This document shows positions 1 to 9,065 of a stretch of 64,000 bases of DNA, piece by piece (position 1 is the first letter of the stretch; each line of letters starts with the position of its first letter). The notes beneath the pieces were generated by a model, which worked only from the letters and a program-made list of their open reading frames with translations, was not told where the DNA came from and did not search any database. The DNA is from an uncultured Paracoccaceae bacterium (GTDB lineage Bacteria; Pseudomonadota; Alphaproteobacteria; Rhodobacterales; Rhodobacteraceae), in assembly GCA_947501355.1 (NCBI GenBank), contig CANMVA010000002.1:486991-550990 (forward strand). Direction: 5' to 3'. The position numbers and the translations under genes are program-made.

Positions 1-368
1 ATGACATGATCCCGGTGATCGCGCCCCTTGGCGCAGGCCGCGGCGGCGAGACGTTCAACATCAATGGCGACACGGTCGCAGGGGCCGTCGCCGCTGCGCT
101 GAAAGCCGACCGTCTGTTGCTGCTCACCGACGTGGCTGGCGTGAAGGACGCAAGCGGCGAGGTTGTCACCGAAATGACACCGCTGCAGATCGAGGAGATG
201 ACCAAGCAGGGTATCATCGCCGGTGGCATGATCCCCAAGACCGAAACCGCGCTTGAAGCCATTCGCGGCGGCGTGCGCGCGGTCGTCATTCTGGACGGAC
301 GCGCGCCCAATGCCTGCCTGCTGGAGCTTTTCACCGATCACGGCGCAGGCTCCCTGATCCGCGCGTGA
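1..368 (+). CDS. argB: Acetylglutamate kinase, C-terminal part (partial)
   Basis: This is the 3' end of argB, cut by the window edge; the frame is open from base 3. The enzyme phosphorylates N-acetyl-L-glutamate in arginine biosynthesis in the cytoplasm. About 121 residues are visible. They include the substrate and nucleotide-binding region of the amino-acid kinase fold ([13 protein letters not shown]), the GGMIPK loop and the family's typical ending ([19 protein letters not shown], then GAGSLIR). The stop overlaps the GTG start of the next gene by four bases, so the two are probably co-transcribed. Confidence 0.95.
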   Translation, partial: DMIPVIAPLGAGRGGETFNINGDTVAGAVAAALKADRLLLLTDVAGVKDASGEVVTEMTPLQIEEMTKQGIIAGGMIPKTETALEAIRGGVRAVVILDGRAPNACLLELFTDHGAGSLIRA

Positions 369-997
369 GCGGGCTGGAGGCAGAGGCGAATGCCCGCGGC
401 CTGACCATCGCGGGCGGCTTTTACCCCGAGCCCGAGGACGGCACGCCCAAAGGCACCCGCACGCTTCTCATGCTCGCCCCGAGCGGGGCCGCGTTCTGGG
501 ACGTCTTCACTGCGTCGCCTTTCTATAGCGATGGCGCGCCCGACCCGATCGACCGCTGGTCGCGCCATGTCATCGGCACATGGGCCTGCGATCTGGGGGC
601 CAAGGCGCTCTTTCCCTTCGGTGGGCCACCCTATCACCCGTTCCAAAGCTGGGCGCTCCGAACCGGCCGGGCCTACACCTCTCCGATCAACTTCCTTGTT
701 CATGCCGATCAGGGTTTGATGATCTCGTTTCGCGGCGCGCTGGCGTTGAAGACGCCTGTCGATATCCCCGACGCGTCGCCATCCCCCTGCACGGATTGCC
801 CCGCCCCTTGCACCACAGCCTGCCCGGTCTCCGCATTAACGCCTGCAGGCTATGACGTGCCCCTATGCAAAAGCTACCTTGCCGACGATCCGCCTTGCAT
901 GACAGACGGGTGTGCCGTGCGACGCATCTGCCCGGTCAGCCAGGGTTTTGACCGCCCCGCCGCACAATCCGCATTCCATATGAGAGCCTTTCGATGA
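365..997 (+). CDS. 4Fe-4S cysteine-rich (ferredoxin-like) protein
   Basis: This 210-residue protein starts at GTG, overlapping the argB stop by four bases. The first ~135 residues have no motif I recognise. The C-terminal ~70 residues carry two clustered cysteine sets: [13 protein letters not shown], which is a ferredoxin-type CxxCxxxCxxxCP pattern, and later C-x4-C-x5-CP. The layout resembles the double-cluster region of QueG-type epoxyqueuosine reductases, but the protein is much shorter and the cobalamin-binding part is not evident. It probably binds one or two Fe-S clusters; the reaction is unknown. Its stop overlaps the start of the next gene (ATGA). Confidence 0.75.
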   Translation: MSGLEAEANARGLTIAGGFYPEPEDGTPKGTRTLLMLAPSGAAFWDVFTASPFYSDGAPDPIDRWSRHVIGTWACDLGAKALFPFGGPPYHPFQSWALRTGRAYTSPINFLVHADQGLMISFRGALALKTPVDIPDASPSPCTDCPAPCTTACPVSALTPAGYDVPLCKSYLADDPPCMTDGCAVRRICPVSQGFDRPAAQSAFHMRAFR

Positions 998-1488
998 CCA
1001 AAACCCTGATCCTGATGCGCCACGCCAAATCCGACTGGGACGATCCGCTGATGGCCGATATCGACCGCCCGCTCAACAAGCGGGGCCGCGCCGCCGCACT
1101 TGTCATGGGCGATTGGATCACGGCGCAGGGGCTGTCGCCAGACTTGACGCTTTGCTCCAGCGCCAACCGCACCGCAGAGACATGGGCGCTGACGGGTCTT
1201 GAGGCAGATATCCGATTTGAAAAACGTCTCTACCACGCGACGGCGGACATAATGCTGGGTGTGTTGCATGAAGCGGCTGGCGACACGGTCATGATGATCG
1301 GCCATAACCCCGGCATCTCTGATCTCGCCGAAGGGCTTGTCACGAAACGCCCGAAGCATCCCGACTTCTGGCGCTACCCAACTGCAGCCACACTGATCGC
1401 GCGTTTCGACATTACGGACTGGACAAAGGCCGGGTTTGGGCAGGCAAAGACCCTTGCCTTTGTGGTGCCACGGGACCTGAAAGACTAA
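994..1488 (+). CDS. SixA-like histidine phosphatase
   Basis: This 164-residue protein belongs to the histidine phosphatase (phosphoglycerate mutase-like) superfamily. The catalytic RHAKS motif follows a short hydrophobic strand at residues 8-12, and the second histidine lies in GHNPGISDLAEGL near residue 108. Its length and the RHAKSDW motif fit the SixA subgroup, which removes phosphate from phosphohistidine on Hpt-type proteins, although many family members have unknown substrates. It overlaps the preceding Fe-S gene by four bases (ATGA), so it looks translationally coupled as the last gene of an argB-led run. Confidence 0.85.
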   Translation: MTKTLILMRHAKSDWDDPLMADIDRPLNKRGRAAALVMGDWITAQGLSPDLTLCSSANRTAETWALTGLEADIRFEKRLYHATADIMLGVLHEAAGDTVMMIGHNPGISDLAEGLVTKRPKHPDFWRYPTAATLIARFDITDWTKAGFGQAKTLAFVVPRDLKD

Positions 1489-1547
1489 CTTTCTTTTGTG
1501 CCCAAATACTTCGGAGTTTGAGGCAGAGCCTCAATAAAAAATGGAAT

Positions 1548-1565
1548 GCGCCCCCGCAGGGGCGC
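1548..1565 (-). terminator. Terminator of the aap operon
   Basis: Perfect 7-bp stem (GCGCCCC/GGGGCGC) with loop CGCA. Read on the minus strand it is followed shortly by a T-rich tract (CATTTTTTATT). It starts 15 bases after the aapP stop codon, as expected for a Rho-independent terminator. Confidence 0.85.
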
Positions 1566-1579
1566 TCCGTTGTTTTGAT

Positions 1580-2347
1580 CTAGTGACCCAGGATCTGGCT
1601 GAGGAACAGCTGGGTCCGCTCGGACTTGGGGTTGTTGAAGAACTCTTCGGGTTCGTTCTGCTCAACAATCTGACCCGCATCCATGAAGATCACGCGGTTG
1701 GCGACCTGACGGGCAAAGCCCATCTCGTGGGTCACGCAGAGCATCGTCATGCCCTCTTCGGCGAGCTCGATCATGGTGTCCAGAACTTCCTTGATCATCT
1801 CCGGGTCCAGCGCCGAAGTCGGCTCGTCAAAGAGCATGATCCGCGGGCGCATGCAGAGAGACCGCGCAATCGCCACACGCTGCTGCTGACCACCAGACAA
1901 CTGGCCGGGATACTTCATCGCCTGATCGGGGATTTTCACCTTCTCAAGGAAATGCATCGCGGTTTCTTCGGCTTCCCTCTTGGGCGTTTTGCGCACCCAG
2001 ATCGGGGCCAGCGTGCAGTTCTCAAGGATCGTCAGATGCGGGAAGAGGTTGAAGTGCTGAAAGCACATGCCCACCTCGGACCGGATCGTGTCGATATTCT
2101 TAAGGTCTGACGACAGCAAGGTTCCGTCCACCGTGATGGAGCCCTGCTGGTGCTCCTCCAGCGCGTTGATGCAGCGGATCAGCGTCGATTTACCCGAGCC
2201 AGACGGCCCGCAGATCACGATCCGTTCGCCGCGATAGACCGTCAGATCAATGTCGCGCAGCACGTGGAAGGTGCCATACCACTTGTTCATGTCCCGGATG
2301 TCGATTGCGACCTCGTCAGAGACCTTCATTGCAGCTGTTTCAGTCAT
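1580..2347 (-). CDS. aapP: General L-amino acid ABC transporter, ATP-binding protein
   Basis: This 255-residue ABC ATPase powers uptake by the AapQ/AapM membrane pair. Walker A (GPSGSGKST) is at residues 47-55, the ABC signature (LSGGQQQR) at 150-157, Walker B ([13 protein letters not shown]) at about 171-183, and the H-loop histidine at about 207. The sequence is typical of polar amino-acid importers of the GlnQ/AapP family. It is the last gene of aapJQMP, 15 bases after aapM and just before a terminator. The assignment to the broad-specificity Aap system rests on the operon structure with two large permeases. Confidence 0.95.
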   Translation of the reverse strand: MTETAAMKVSDEVAIDIRDMNKWYGTFHVLRDIDLTVYRGERIVICGPSGSGKSTLIRCINALEEHQQGSITVDGTLLSSDLKNIDTIRSEVGMCFQHFNLFPHLTILENCTLAPIWVRKTPKREAEETAMHFLEKVKIPDQAMKYPGQLSGGQQQRVAIARSLCMRPRIMLFDEPTSALDPEMIKEVLDTMIELAEEGMTMLCVTHEMGFARQVANRVIFMDAGQIVEQNEPEEFFNNPKSERTQLFLSQILGH

Positions 2348-2362
2348 GTTGTCAGCCCTTCC

Positions 2363-3658
2363 TTAGCGGTGGCCGGTCTGGAGTTTACGCTCCAACCATT
2401 GTGAGTATTGCGAGATGCCGTAGCAGACGACGAAGAACAGGATCGAGGCAAAGGCCCACAGCTCCCAGTAGACGCCCGCCCAGTCGGTCGAGGACAGGAT
2501 CGGCCCGCGGATCATGCCCACCAGGTCGAACATCGAGATGACCGAGACGAGGGTGGTGTCCTTAAACAGACCCACCGCCACGTTCACGATCCCGGGGATC
2601 GAGATTTTCAACGCTTGCGGCATGATGATCAGGCGCGTGGCCTGTGCGTAGTCCAACCCGAGGCTGTCTGCGGCTTCATACTGACCGCGCGGCAAAGCGG
2701 CCAGGCCGCCCCGGATCACCTCGGCGATATAGGCCGAGGAGAACATCGTGATCATGATGATGACCCGCAGGATCAGGTCCAGAGAGGTCTCCGGCGGGAA
2801 GAAGTAGGCCAGAACCACGTTTGCCACGAACAGGAGCGTGATCAGCGGCACGCCTCGAATGAACTCAATAAAGACCACGCAAATCCACTTGATGATCGGC
2901 ATATGCGATTGACGGCCCAGCGCCAGCGCGATGCCGATGGGCAGCGACAGCGACACACAGACCGTGCCAAGGATCATATTGAGCATAAAGCCCCCCATGT
3001 TCCGGCTCGCGACTTCCGGCAAGGCCAGAAGGTTGGGCGTCGCTTCGACAATGAAACCCGTGACCCACCATGTGATCAGTGCCGCGGCCACGGCCCCGAA
3101 AAGGCCTATCGCAAAACTGTTCCGCTCAAGGCGTTTGAAGGCGAAGTAACCGGCCACAAAGCCCAGCAGCGCCGTGATCGGGATCAGGATCGTGCCGCCC
3201 CAGATCAGGAAATATGCCAGAAACGGATAGATGCCGGTGAAGACCAGCATGATCCGCGGCAGGTTCAGGAACAGAACCGGCGCGACGGCGACGAACAGCA
3301 GCACGAACGCGAGTGTCGGCCGCCAATACTCAGAACTTGGATACTCAAAGCCGAACAAAAGCTGCTGCCAACGTTGTTCGATCACCGCAAAGCAGGCACC
3401 GCCATTGCCTTGCGTGATCTCGCGGCACTCGCGGATGTTATCCACGCCCCAGACGCCATTGGCGATCCAGGGAAAGATGCCCATTACCAGCGTGTAGACG
3501 ATGTAGATCCCCAACAGGGTCATGATCGTGTTGAACGGCCCCGAAAAGAGGTTCTCGCGCATCCATTTGACCGCACCGGCCTGACCGGCGGGCGGCGGAG
3601 CTGGCGGGATTTCGGTATGCCGCACGAAGGCGACGGTTTGTGCATGTGTATCGCTCAT
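2363..3658 (-). CDS. aapM: General L-amino acid ABC transporter, permease AapM
   Basis: This 431-residue integral membrane protein has an N-terminal cytoplasmic stretch, several hydrophobic segments and the binding-protein-dependent permease domain in the C-terminal half. The EAA loop region reads EAADSLGLDYAQATRLIIMPQALK. The large size, with an extra N-terminal periplasmic region, is characteristic of AapM/BztC rather than the ~220-residue HisM type. One base separates it from aapQ upstream. It pairs with AapQ to form the inner-membrane channel. Confidence 0.93.
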   Translation of the reverse strand: MSDTHAQTVAFVRHTEIPPAPPPAGQAGAVKWMRENLFSGPFNTIMTLLGIYIVYTLVMGIFPWIANGVWGVDNIRECREITQGNGGACFAVIEQRWQQLLFGFEYPSSEYWRPTLAFVLLFVAVAPVLFLNLPRIMLVFTGIYPFLAYFLIWGGTILIPITALLGFVAGYFAFKRLERNSFAIGLFGAVAAALITWWVTGFIVEATPNLLALPEVASRNMGGFMLNMILGTVCVSLSLPIGIALALGRQSHMPIIKWICVVFIEFIRGVPLITLLFVANVVLAYFFPPETSLDLILRVIIMITMFSSAYIAEVIRGGLAALPRGQYEAADSLGLDYAQATRLIIMPQALKISIPGIVNVAVGLFKDTTLVSVISMFDLVGMIRGPILSSTDWAGVYWELWAFASILFFVVCYGISQYSQWLERKLQTGHR

Positions 3659-3659
3659 A

Positions 3660-4874
3660 TCACCGCTCCTTCAGCTTGATCGAGTTGTTGTAGACATTCA
3701 TCAGCGCCGAGATCGTCAACGAGAATGTCAGATAAAAGAGCATCAGCAGCAGCACCGATTCAATGGCGCGCCCGGTCTGGTTCAGCGTGATGCCGCCCAG
3801 CGTGCCGGTCAGGTCCATATAGCCCACGGCAATCGCCAGAGAGCTGTTCTTGGTGATGTTAAGATATTGCGAAATCAGCGGCGGAATGATGACCCGCAGC
3901 GCCTGCGGCAGGATCACGAGGTTCATGATCCGGCCAGACCGCAAGCCCAGCGCCGCAGCGGCCTCTGTCTGGCCTTTGGAGATTGCAAGGATGCCGGCGC
4001 GCACGTTCTCGGCGATAAAGGCACCGGTATAGATCGCCAAAGCAAACCACAGCGCGATCAGGGAGCCCCGGATCGTCAGGCCACCTTGGAAGTTGAAGCC
4101 CCGCAGTTCTGGATATTCCAGACCAATCGGGCGACCTAGGACGAAATAGGCCAGCAACGCGGGCACAAAGAAGATCGCCAGCGACGGCAGGAAAACCGGC
4201 ACGACACGGCCCGTATCGAACAACACGTTGCGCGCATAACGCCGCCACAGGAAGATGCCGGCGATAGACGCAAGGAATACTGCCACGACCAGCCAGCCGC
4301 CTGTTTCAAAGACCGGCTTGGGCACGTAGACGCCGCGGTTGGTGAAGGCGAAGGCGTCGCCCACCATCGTCGCGGTGGGGTTATCGCCCCGGAAATCGCG
4401 GGGCTGCGGGAAGACATTGGCCGTCACCGTGAAGATGATGATGATCCAGATCAGCACCGGCACGTTGCGGAACGCCTCGACATAAAGGCTCATCAGCTTC
4501 GAGATGATCCAGTTGTTCGACAGACGCAGCACGCCTGCGATCACACCGAAGACCGTCGCCGTGACACAGGCGAGAAACGCCACAATAAGCGTGTTCAACG
4601 CACCCACGATGGAGGCCCGCATATGCGTGCTTTGGCTGTCATAGGGGATCGGCTGCTGGTTAATGTCGTAACCGGCCGGATCGCCCAGGAATTCGTATGA
4701 AATGTTCAGGCCCGCTGCCGCAAGGTTCTGCGCAAGGTTGTTCCCGAGGATCGAGAAAATCACGATCAACGCGAGAAGAGCAATGGCCTGGAAAGTATAG
4801 GAGCGGTACCGGGTGTCGTTGATCAACATCGACAGGCGGAATGACTCCTTCGGAGGGTCAGTCGCAATGGTCAT
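3660..4874 (-). CDS. aapQ: General L-amino acid ABC transporter, permease AapQ
   Basis: This 404-residue permease is the partner of AapM. The first transmembrane helix follows a ~30-residue cytoplasmic tail (…YRSYTFQAIALLALIVIF). The permease domain has an EAA-type loop, TEAAAALGLRSGRIMNLVIL, near residue 315. A ~127-base spacer with a strong hairpin separates it from aapJ, consistent with lower expression of permeases than of the binding protein. The start at 4874 gives the family's usual N-terminus. Confidence 0.93.
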   Translation of the reverse strand: MTIATDPPKESFRLSMLINDTRYRSYTFQAIALLALIVIFSILGNNLAQNLAAAGLNISYEFLGDPAGYDINQQPIPYDSQSTHMRASIVGALNTLIVAFLACVTATVFGVIAGVLRLSNNWIISKLMSLYVEAFRNVPVLIWIIIIFTVTANVFPQPRDFRGDNPTATMVGDAFAFTNRGVYVPKPVFETGGWLVVAVFLASIAGIFLWRRYARNVLFDTGRVVPVFLPSLAIFFVPALLAYFVLGRPIGLEYPELRGFNFQGGLTIRGSLIALWFALAIYTGAFIAENVRAGILAISKGQTEAAAALGLRSGRIMNLVILPQALRVIIPPLISQYLNITKNSSLAIAVGYMDLTGTLGGITLNQTGRAIESVLLLMLFYLTFSLTISALMNVYNNSIKLKER

Positions 4875-4960
4875 TATATGTGCTTCCCTGAAGCGCCCTC
4901 GGTCTCTCTTGACGGGTTGTCCCGTTCTTGGGGCCGAAGATTATTATCATTGAAGGGAAA

Positions 4961-4987
4961 GGGGCGCGGCCTGTGCAGCCGCGCCCC
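4961..4987 (-). promoter_or_regulatory. Intercistronic hairpin between aapJ and aapQ
   Basis: A perfect 10-bp GC stem (GGGGCGCGGC/GCCGCGCCCC, 7-base loop) starts about 15 bases after the aapJ stop. On the minus strand it is followed by TTTCCCTTC. It may act as a partial terminator or as a 3' stabiliser that raises binding-protein mRNA over permease mRNA, as is known for other ABC operons. This role is inferred from position. Confidence 0.65.
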
Positions 4988-5001
4988 AATCCTTAAGTAT
5001 C

Positions 5002-6018
5002 TTACCGGAACGGCGGCGAGTAGATCAGGCCACCATCGGTCCACTGTGCGTTGAGACCGCGTGCCAGACCAATCGGCGTTTCTTCACCGATATTGGTCGA
5101 GAAGACTTCGCCGTAGTTACCGCCGACCATGATCGCGCGCTTGGCCCATTCAGCATCCAGACCGAGCATTTCGCCCAGGGTGCCTTCGGTGCCCAGCAGG
5201 CGGTTCACTTCGGGGTTGTCGGTGCCTGCGGACAGCTCTTCAGCGTTCTCCGAAGTCACACCCAGTTCTTCTGCTGTGATCAGCGCGTTCAGCGTCCAGC
5301 GAACAACATCGCCCCATTCGTTGTCGCCGTGGCGAACAAGCGGACCAAGCGGCTCTTTGGAGACGATTTCGGGCAGCAGAACGTGGTCACCCGGTGTCTC
5401 GAAGTTGGCACGCTGAGCGGCCAGTGCGGAGGCGTCCGTGGTGTAGACGTCGCATGCGCCAGCCAGATACTGCTGAACAGCTTCTGCGCCGGTTTCGATC
5501 GGCACGGGCTCATAGCTGATGTTGTTGGCCCGGAAGAAGTCCGCAAGGTTCAGCTCGGTCGTGGTGCCGGTCTGGATGCAGACGGTTGCGCCATCAAGAT
5601 CTTTTGCAGACGACACGCCCAGTGCGGACGGAACCATGAAGCCCTGACCGTCATAGTAGTTGATGCCGATGAATTCGAACTTCAGGTCGACATCGCGCGA
5701 GAAGGTCCAAGTTGTGTTACGGGCCAGCATGTCGATCTCGCCGGAGGCCAGCGCGGTGAAGCGGGTCTTACCGGTGGTCGGCACGAACTGCACTTTAGTG
5801 CTGTCACCCAGAACAGCCGCTGCCACAGCGCGGCACACAGCGACGTCAAAACCTTGCCATTCGCCGTTCGCGTCGGGCTCAGCAAAACCGGGAACGCCAG
5901 TGGTCACGCCGCAGTTCAGCGAGTCACGGGCCTTCACGTCATCAAGCGTGCCAGCAGCAGCAACGCCAGCCGAAAGGCCAGCGACCGTCAGCGCGCCAAG
6001 AAATACGGATGTTTTCAT
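5002..6018 (-). CDS. aapJ: General L-amino acid ABC transporter, periplasmic binding protein
   Basis: This 338-residue solute-binding protein of the AapJ/BztA family captures amino acids in the periplasm and delivers them to AapQMP. An N-terminal Sec signal peptide (MKTSVFLGALTVAGLSAGVAA) precedes the mature protein. The family motif RDSLNCGVTTGVPGFAEPD follows, and the bilobed binding fold fills the rest. The start at 6018 was chosen because it follows a GAGGTAA ribosome-binding site and begins the signal peptide; the open frame extends 55 codons further upstream but lacks support there. It is the first gene of the operon. Confidence 0.95.
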   Translation of the reverse strand: MKTSVFLGALTVAGLSAGVAAAGTLDDVKARDSLNCGVTTGVPGFAEPDANGEWQGFDVAVCRAVAAAVLGDSTKVQFVPTTGKTRFTALASGEIDMLARNTTWTFSRDVDLKFEFIGINYYDGQGFMVPSALGVSSAKDLDGATVCIQTGTTTELNLADFFRANNISYEPVPIETGAEAVQQYLAGACDVYTTDASALAAQRANFETPGDHVLLPEIVSKEPLGPLVRHGDNEWGDVVRWTLNALITAEELGVTSENAEELSAGTDNPEVNRLLGTEGTLGEMLGLDAEWAKRAIMVGGNYGEVFSTNIGEETPIGLARGLNAQWTDGGLIYSPPFR

Positions 6019-6215
6019 GTTTACCTCTTCCTGATTGTCCCCCCGTGAGTGGGGAGGTTCGTCCGGCCTGTCCCGGCCGGGTTCGATACGATGAAGGTAC
6101 TCTTCTCCCTCAGTGGCGCAAGTGTGGGCAAATTCATCAAAGAAGGTCAAGGCATGGATCATCAAAAGAAATGGAGGAAACACCCTGTTTCCCCTGCGTC
6201 ATGCCTTTGAATCGC

Positions 6216-6947
6216 CTAGGGATTGAGCAACACATCTTCATTATGCGTCAGTTTGTAGAAACGATACGCATGTAAGAAGGCCTGCCGCTTGGTCTCGGCC
6301 AGCGCCGTGGCTTCCTCGTCTTCGCCCCATTGCGCGATCTGCCAGTCCTCATCGACCCTTGAAATATGCCAAAGATCCTCTGGCGGCGTATGCCCCTCAA
6401 TCGCCGCAAATCCGAGGATCAGAGAGCCTGACAGGCTCACCAGATCATGAAACGCCGTCAGCTCAAACGCATTGAGCTGGTGCACCCGCGCGGTCAGACT
6501 GCGCAGGGCCTCGTCGTCCTGCGCCACAAACATAACGCCAGAAACAGGCTTTAAACGGGCGCTTAGGGCCGTTTCGGCCCAATCCAGAAACGGGTCCCAA
6601 GCGGTACTCTGCGCTACGATCAGTTCAACCGGGCTATCGGCGCGGTAGCACAGCAAGTCGGTGGTGCCATACTCTGCGATCATGTCGGCCACTTCGGCGT
6701 GTTGCGGCCCGGTCTTGTCGAGCGCTGCGTTTACCGACCGGGTCACGGGCATCGACATCGGGTTGATCTTTTCGCCCTGGGCAGCCCACTCGCCCGCGAC
6801 GGCTTTCGCCATCGCTTCACTTGGCACAACCAAAGCGGTCTTGGCGGGCGTTTTGATACTGCGCCCATCAAGGCGCACCGAGAAACCTGCGCCTTCCGGC
6901 TGCACCGTGGTCTCTTTCCAAAAGCGTTTTGCGGCCCATTCGCTCAT
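6216..6947 (-). CDS. ATP12-type F1-ATPase assembly chaperone
   Basis: This 243-residue protein belongs to the ATP12 chaperone family, which in mitochondria protects the F1 alpha subunit during ATP synthase assembly and is common in Alphaproteobacteria. Family features are the N-terminal KRFWKETTV…G(F)SVRLDGRSIKTPAK stretch, the P(M)SMPVTRSVNAALD segment and EYGTTDLLCYRA. The start at 6947 gives MSEWAAKRFWK; the longer open frame overlaps the upstream gene and lacks family similarity. It follows the HAD gene by four bases, so it is the last gene of the rarA-crcB-RluA-HAD-ATP12 run. Confidence 0.9.
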   Translation of the reverse strand: MSEWAAKRFWKETTVQPEGAGFSVRLDGRSIKTPAKTALVVPSEAMAKAVAGEWAAQGEKINPMSMPVTRSVNAALDKTGPQHAEVADMIAEYGTTDLLCYRADSPVELIVAQSTAWDPFLDWAETALSARLKPVSGVMFVAQDDEALRSLTARVHQLNAFELTAFHDLVSLSGSLILGFAAIEGHTPPEDLWHISRVDEDWQIAQWGEDEEATALAETKRQAFLHAYRFYKLTHNEDVLLNP

Positions 6948-6951
6948 TTTT

Positions 6952-7620
6952 TCAGCTCCAAAGCCCGGAGAGGTGGTCCGGAAGGTGGCGGATATCGTCG
7001 ATGATTCGGGCAGGTGATGCCTTTTTAAGCGCCTCAACCGGGTGGTATCCCCAGCTGACCCCGATCGTTTGTGCCCCCGCAGCGCGGCCCATTTCCATGT
7101 CGAAACTGGTATCGCCAATCATCACCGCATGACCTGCGTCGATGCCGGTTTCGGACAGTGCGGCTTCCACCATCGCAGGGTGCGGCTTCGACGGATGATG
7201 ATCGCTGACCTGTTCGGTCATGAAGAACCCGGTCAATTCATGCGTCCGCAATACGATATCAAGCCCCTTGCGCGACTTGCCGGTCGCCACGCCCAGCACA
7301 AATTCAGGCACCGCTTTGAGCTGCTCCAGCACCTCGCGCACACCGGGATAGAGCGGGCTGTGATCGCGCCCGTTATGGCGGTTCTCAACAAAGGATTGCT
7401 TGTAGGCCTCGACCAATTCGGCGTTCTGGCCGTCATCAAGCTCAGGGGCCAACCGGGCAATGGCTTGAGGCAGTGACAGACCCACAATCGACAGCGTTTC
7501 TTCGCGGGACGGGGCGGCCAGGCCATGACGCTCAAACGCATGGGTCATCGCGGCAAGGATGTGGTTCTGGCTGTCGACCAGCGTCCCATCCACATCGAAC
7601 AGGATCAGCTTCGGGGTCAC
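6952..7620 (-). CDS. HAD-superfamily phosphatase (phosphoglycolate phosphatase-like)
   Basis: This 222-residue HAD hydrolase has the nucleophile motif FDVDGTLVDS at residues 8-17, an alpha-helical cap, a lysine region (KPHPAMVEAAL) and the acidic motif IGDTSFDMEMGRAAG. It is close to the Gph/PGMB-like subfamily, so 2-phosphoglycolate or a sugar phosphate is a likely substrate, but the exact one cannot be read from sequence. Its start overlaps the stop of the RluA-type gene by four bases. Confidence 0.87.
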   Translation of the reverse strand: MTPKLILFDVDGTLVDSQNHILAAMTHAFERHGLAAPSREETLSIVGLSLPQAIARLAPELDDGQNAELVEAYKQSFVENRHNGRDHSPLYPGVREVLEQLKAVPEFVLGVATGKSRKGLDIVLRTHELTGFFMTEQVSDHHPSKPHPAMVEAALSETGIDAGHAVMIGDTSFDMEMGRAAGAQTIGVSWGYHPVEALKKASPARIIDDIRHLPDHLSGLWS

Positions 7621-8660
7621 ATCAAATCCTCAAACGGGTCGGCAGGAAAGTCTTCCGGAAGCCATTCAAACGTCTTCCAGGTCTTGGCCATGTGATCGGA
7701 GAGCGGCGCAGTGATGTTGAGCTGCGCGCCGGTCACCGGATGTGTCAGACTAATGGAGCGGGCGTGCAGATGCAGCTTTCGACTGATCTCGCCGCCCAGC
7801 TGTGCGCCCCAGCCATCGCCGAGGTTCTCTTGCCCCGACCCACCGTATTTACCATCGCCGATGATCGGATGCCCCATTTCGGCCATATGGGCGCGCAGCT
7901 GGTGGGTGCGGCCCGTCACAGGCACCATCGCGACCCATGCGCCGCGCTGCGCCAGCGTGGTCAGCACCGCGTAATCCGTCGTCGCGCGCTTGGCCCCTTC
8001 GGTTTTATCGACGTCACGCGGATGGATGCAGAGCATCTTCTCCGCCTCGCCTCGCGCGCCATGCCCCGGCGCTTTGACCAGCCCGTATTTGATCGTGCCC
8101 ATCCGTGGATGCGGCACGCCAGCAACGGCGGCCCAGTAAATCTTGCGGGTCTCGCGCGCGCGGAACGCATCGGCCAGCGCATTTGCCGTCAAACGGTTGC
8201 GCGCCAGCAGCAACACGCCCGAGGTGTCCTTGTCGAGCCGGTGCACAAGGCGTGGCTTGTCGTCAAAGCCGAAGGTCAGCGCCTCGGCCAAAAGGTCCAC
8301 ATGGCGGGTCTGCTTGCTGCCGCCCTGAGACGGCAAGCCCGGCGGCTTGTTCAACGCAATGATGTGATCGTCGCGATATAGAACGCAGGACTGGATCATC
8401 TTGGCATCGGCATCGCTGACGCGCTGCTTGGGTTGCGCGGTGATCTCACCAGGCTCCGGCAACGGCGGCACACGCACCGATTGGCCCGCTTCCACACGGG
8501 TCGAGGATTTCACCCGGCCGCCATCAAGGCGCACCTCGCCCTTTCGGCACATCTTCTCGATCCGGCCTTGGGAGAGATGCGGATAGCGACGACGCAGAAA
8601 GCGGTCAAAGCGCTGGCCGTCTTCATCGCTCATCACCGTGATCATTTGAACACCGCTCAT
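7617..8660 (-). CDS. rluC: RluA-family 23S rRNA pseudouridine synthase
   Basis: This 347-residue enzyme has an N-terminal S4 RNA-binding domain (about residues 16-66, SQGRIEKMCRKGEVRLDG) followed by the RluA catalytic domain. The catalytic motif HRLDKDTSGVLL carries the nucleophilic Asp at residue 143, and VTGRTHQLRAHM closes the fold. It isomerises uridines in 23S rRNA. The RluC assignment over RluD follows from length and S4 architecture and is less sure. The ATG start overlaps the crcB stop (ATGA). Confidence 0.87.
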   Translation of the reverse strand: MSGVQMITVMSDEDGQRFDRFLRRRYPHLSQGRIEKMCRKGEVRLDGGRVKSSTRVEAGQSVRVPPLPEPGEITAQPKQRVSDADAKMIQSCVLYRDDHIIALNKPPGLPSQGGSKQTRHVDLLAEALTFGFDDKPRLVHRLDKDTSGVLLLARNRLTANALADAFRARETRKIYWAAVAGVPHPRMGTIKYGLVKAPGHGARGEAEKMLCIHPRDVDKTEGAKRATTDYAVLTTLAQRGAWVAMVPVTGRTHQLRAHMAEMGHPIIGDGKYGGSGQENLGDGWGAQLGGEISRKLHLHARSISLTHPVTGAQLNITAPLSDHMAKTWKTFEWLPEDFPADPFEDLM

Positions 8661-9034
8661 GCGAACATTCCCCGCATAGCGACGACACCAAGAACCAAAG
8701 CTGCGATGGAGAGCACGACCGACAGCCCAACATAGAGCGCCGCATGGCCCACATCGCCGCGCTCAAAAAGCGTATAGGCTTCCAGCGAAAAGGCAGAGAA
8801 TGTCGTGAAGCCCCCAAGCACACCGGTCATCAAAAACGGGTTCAGATAGCTCAGGGATTTCTGCCCCAGATAGACCACCAGCAGTCCCATCAGGAACGAT
8901 CCCACAACGTTCACCACTAGCACACCCAGCGGGAAGCCGGGACCTGCCCAGCGGAACACGGCAACGCCCACGCCATAGCGCGCAGCCGCTCCGATTGCGC
9001 CGCCAAGGGCCACTTGTAGCATCGTTGAAAACAT
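8657..9034 (-). CDS. crcB: Fluoride channel CrcB/Fluc
   Basis: This 125-residue four-helix membrane protein is of the Fluc family, which works as a dual-topology dimer exporting fluoride. Family signatures are GGAIGAAARYGVG (residues 11-23), NVVGSFLMG (residues 42-50) and TGVLGGFTTFSAFSLE (residues 69-84, with the conserved TTFS). The gap to rarA upstream is only 31 bases, which leaves no space for a crcB-type fluoride riboswitch, so expression probably depends on the operon. Confidence 0.93.
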   Translation of the reverse strand: MFSTMLQVALGGAIGAAARYGVGVAVFRWAGPGFPLGVLVVNVVGSFLMGLLVVYLGQKSLSYLNPFLMTGVLGGFTTFSAFSLEAYTLFERGDVGHAALYVGLSVVLSIAALVLGVVAMRGMFA

Positions 9035-9065
9035 GGCGCGTCTGTCGCGCGCATGGGCTTTGATG

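Noticed and set aside
1520..1540. GAGGC/GCCTC hairpin after the SixA-like gene as a plus-strand terminator
   Set aside because: The hairpin is followed by an A-run, not a T-run, on the plus strand; only the minus-strand terminator at 1548-1565 is convincing.
9035..9065. Possible fluoride riboswitch before crcB
   Set aside because: Only 31 bases separate crcB from rarA, too few for the riboswitch, and no matching core was seen.
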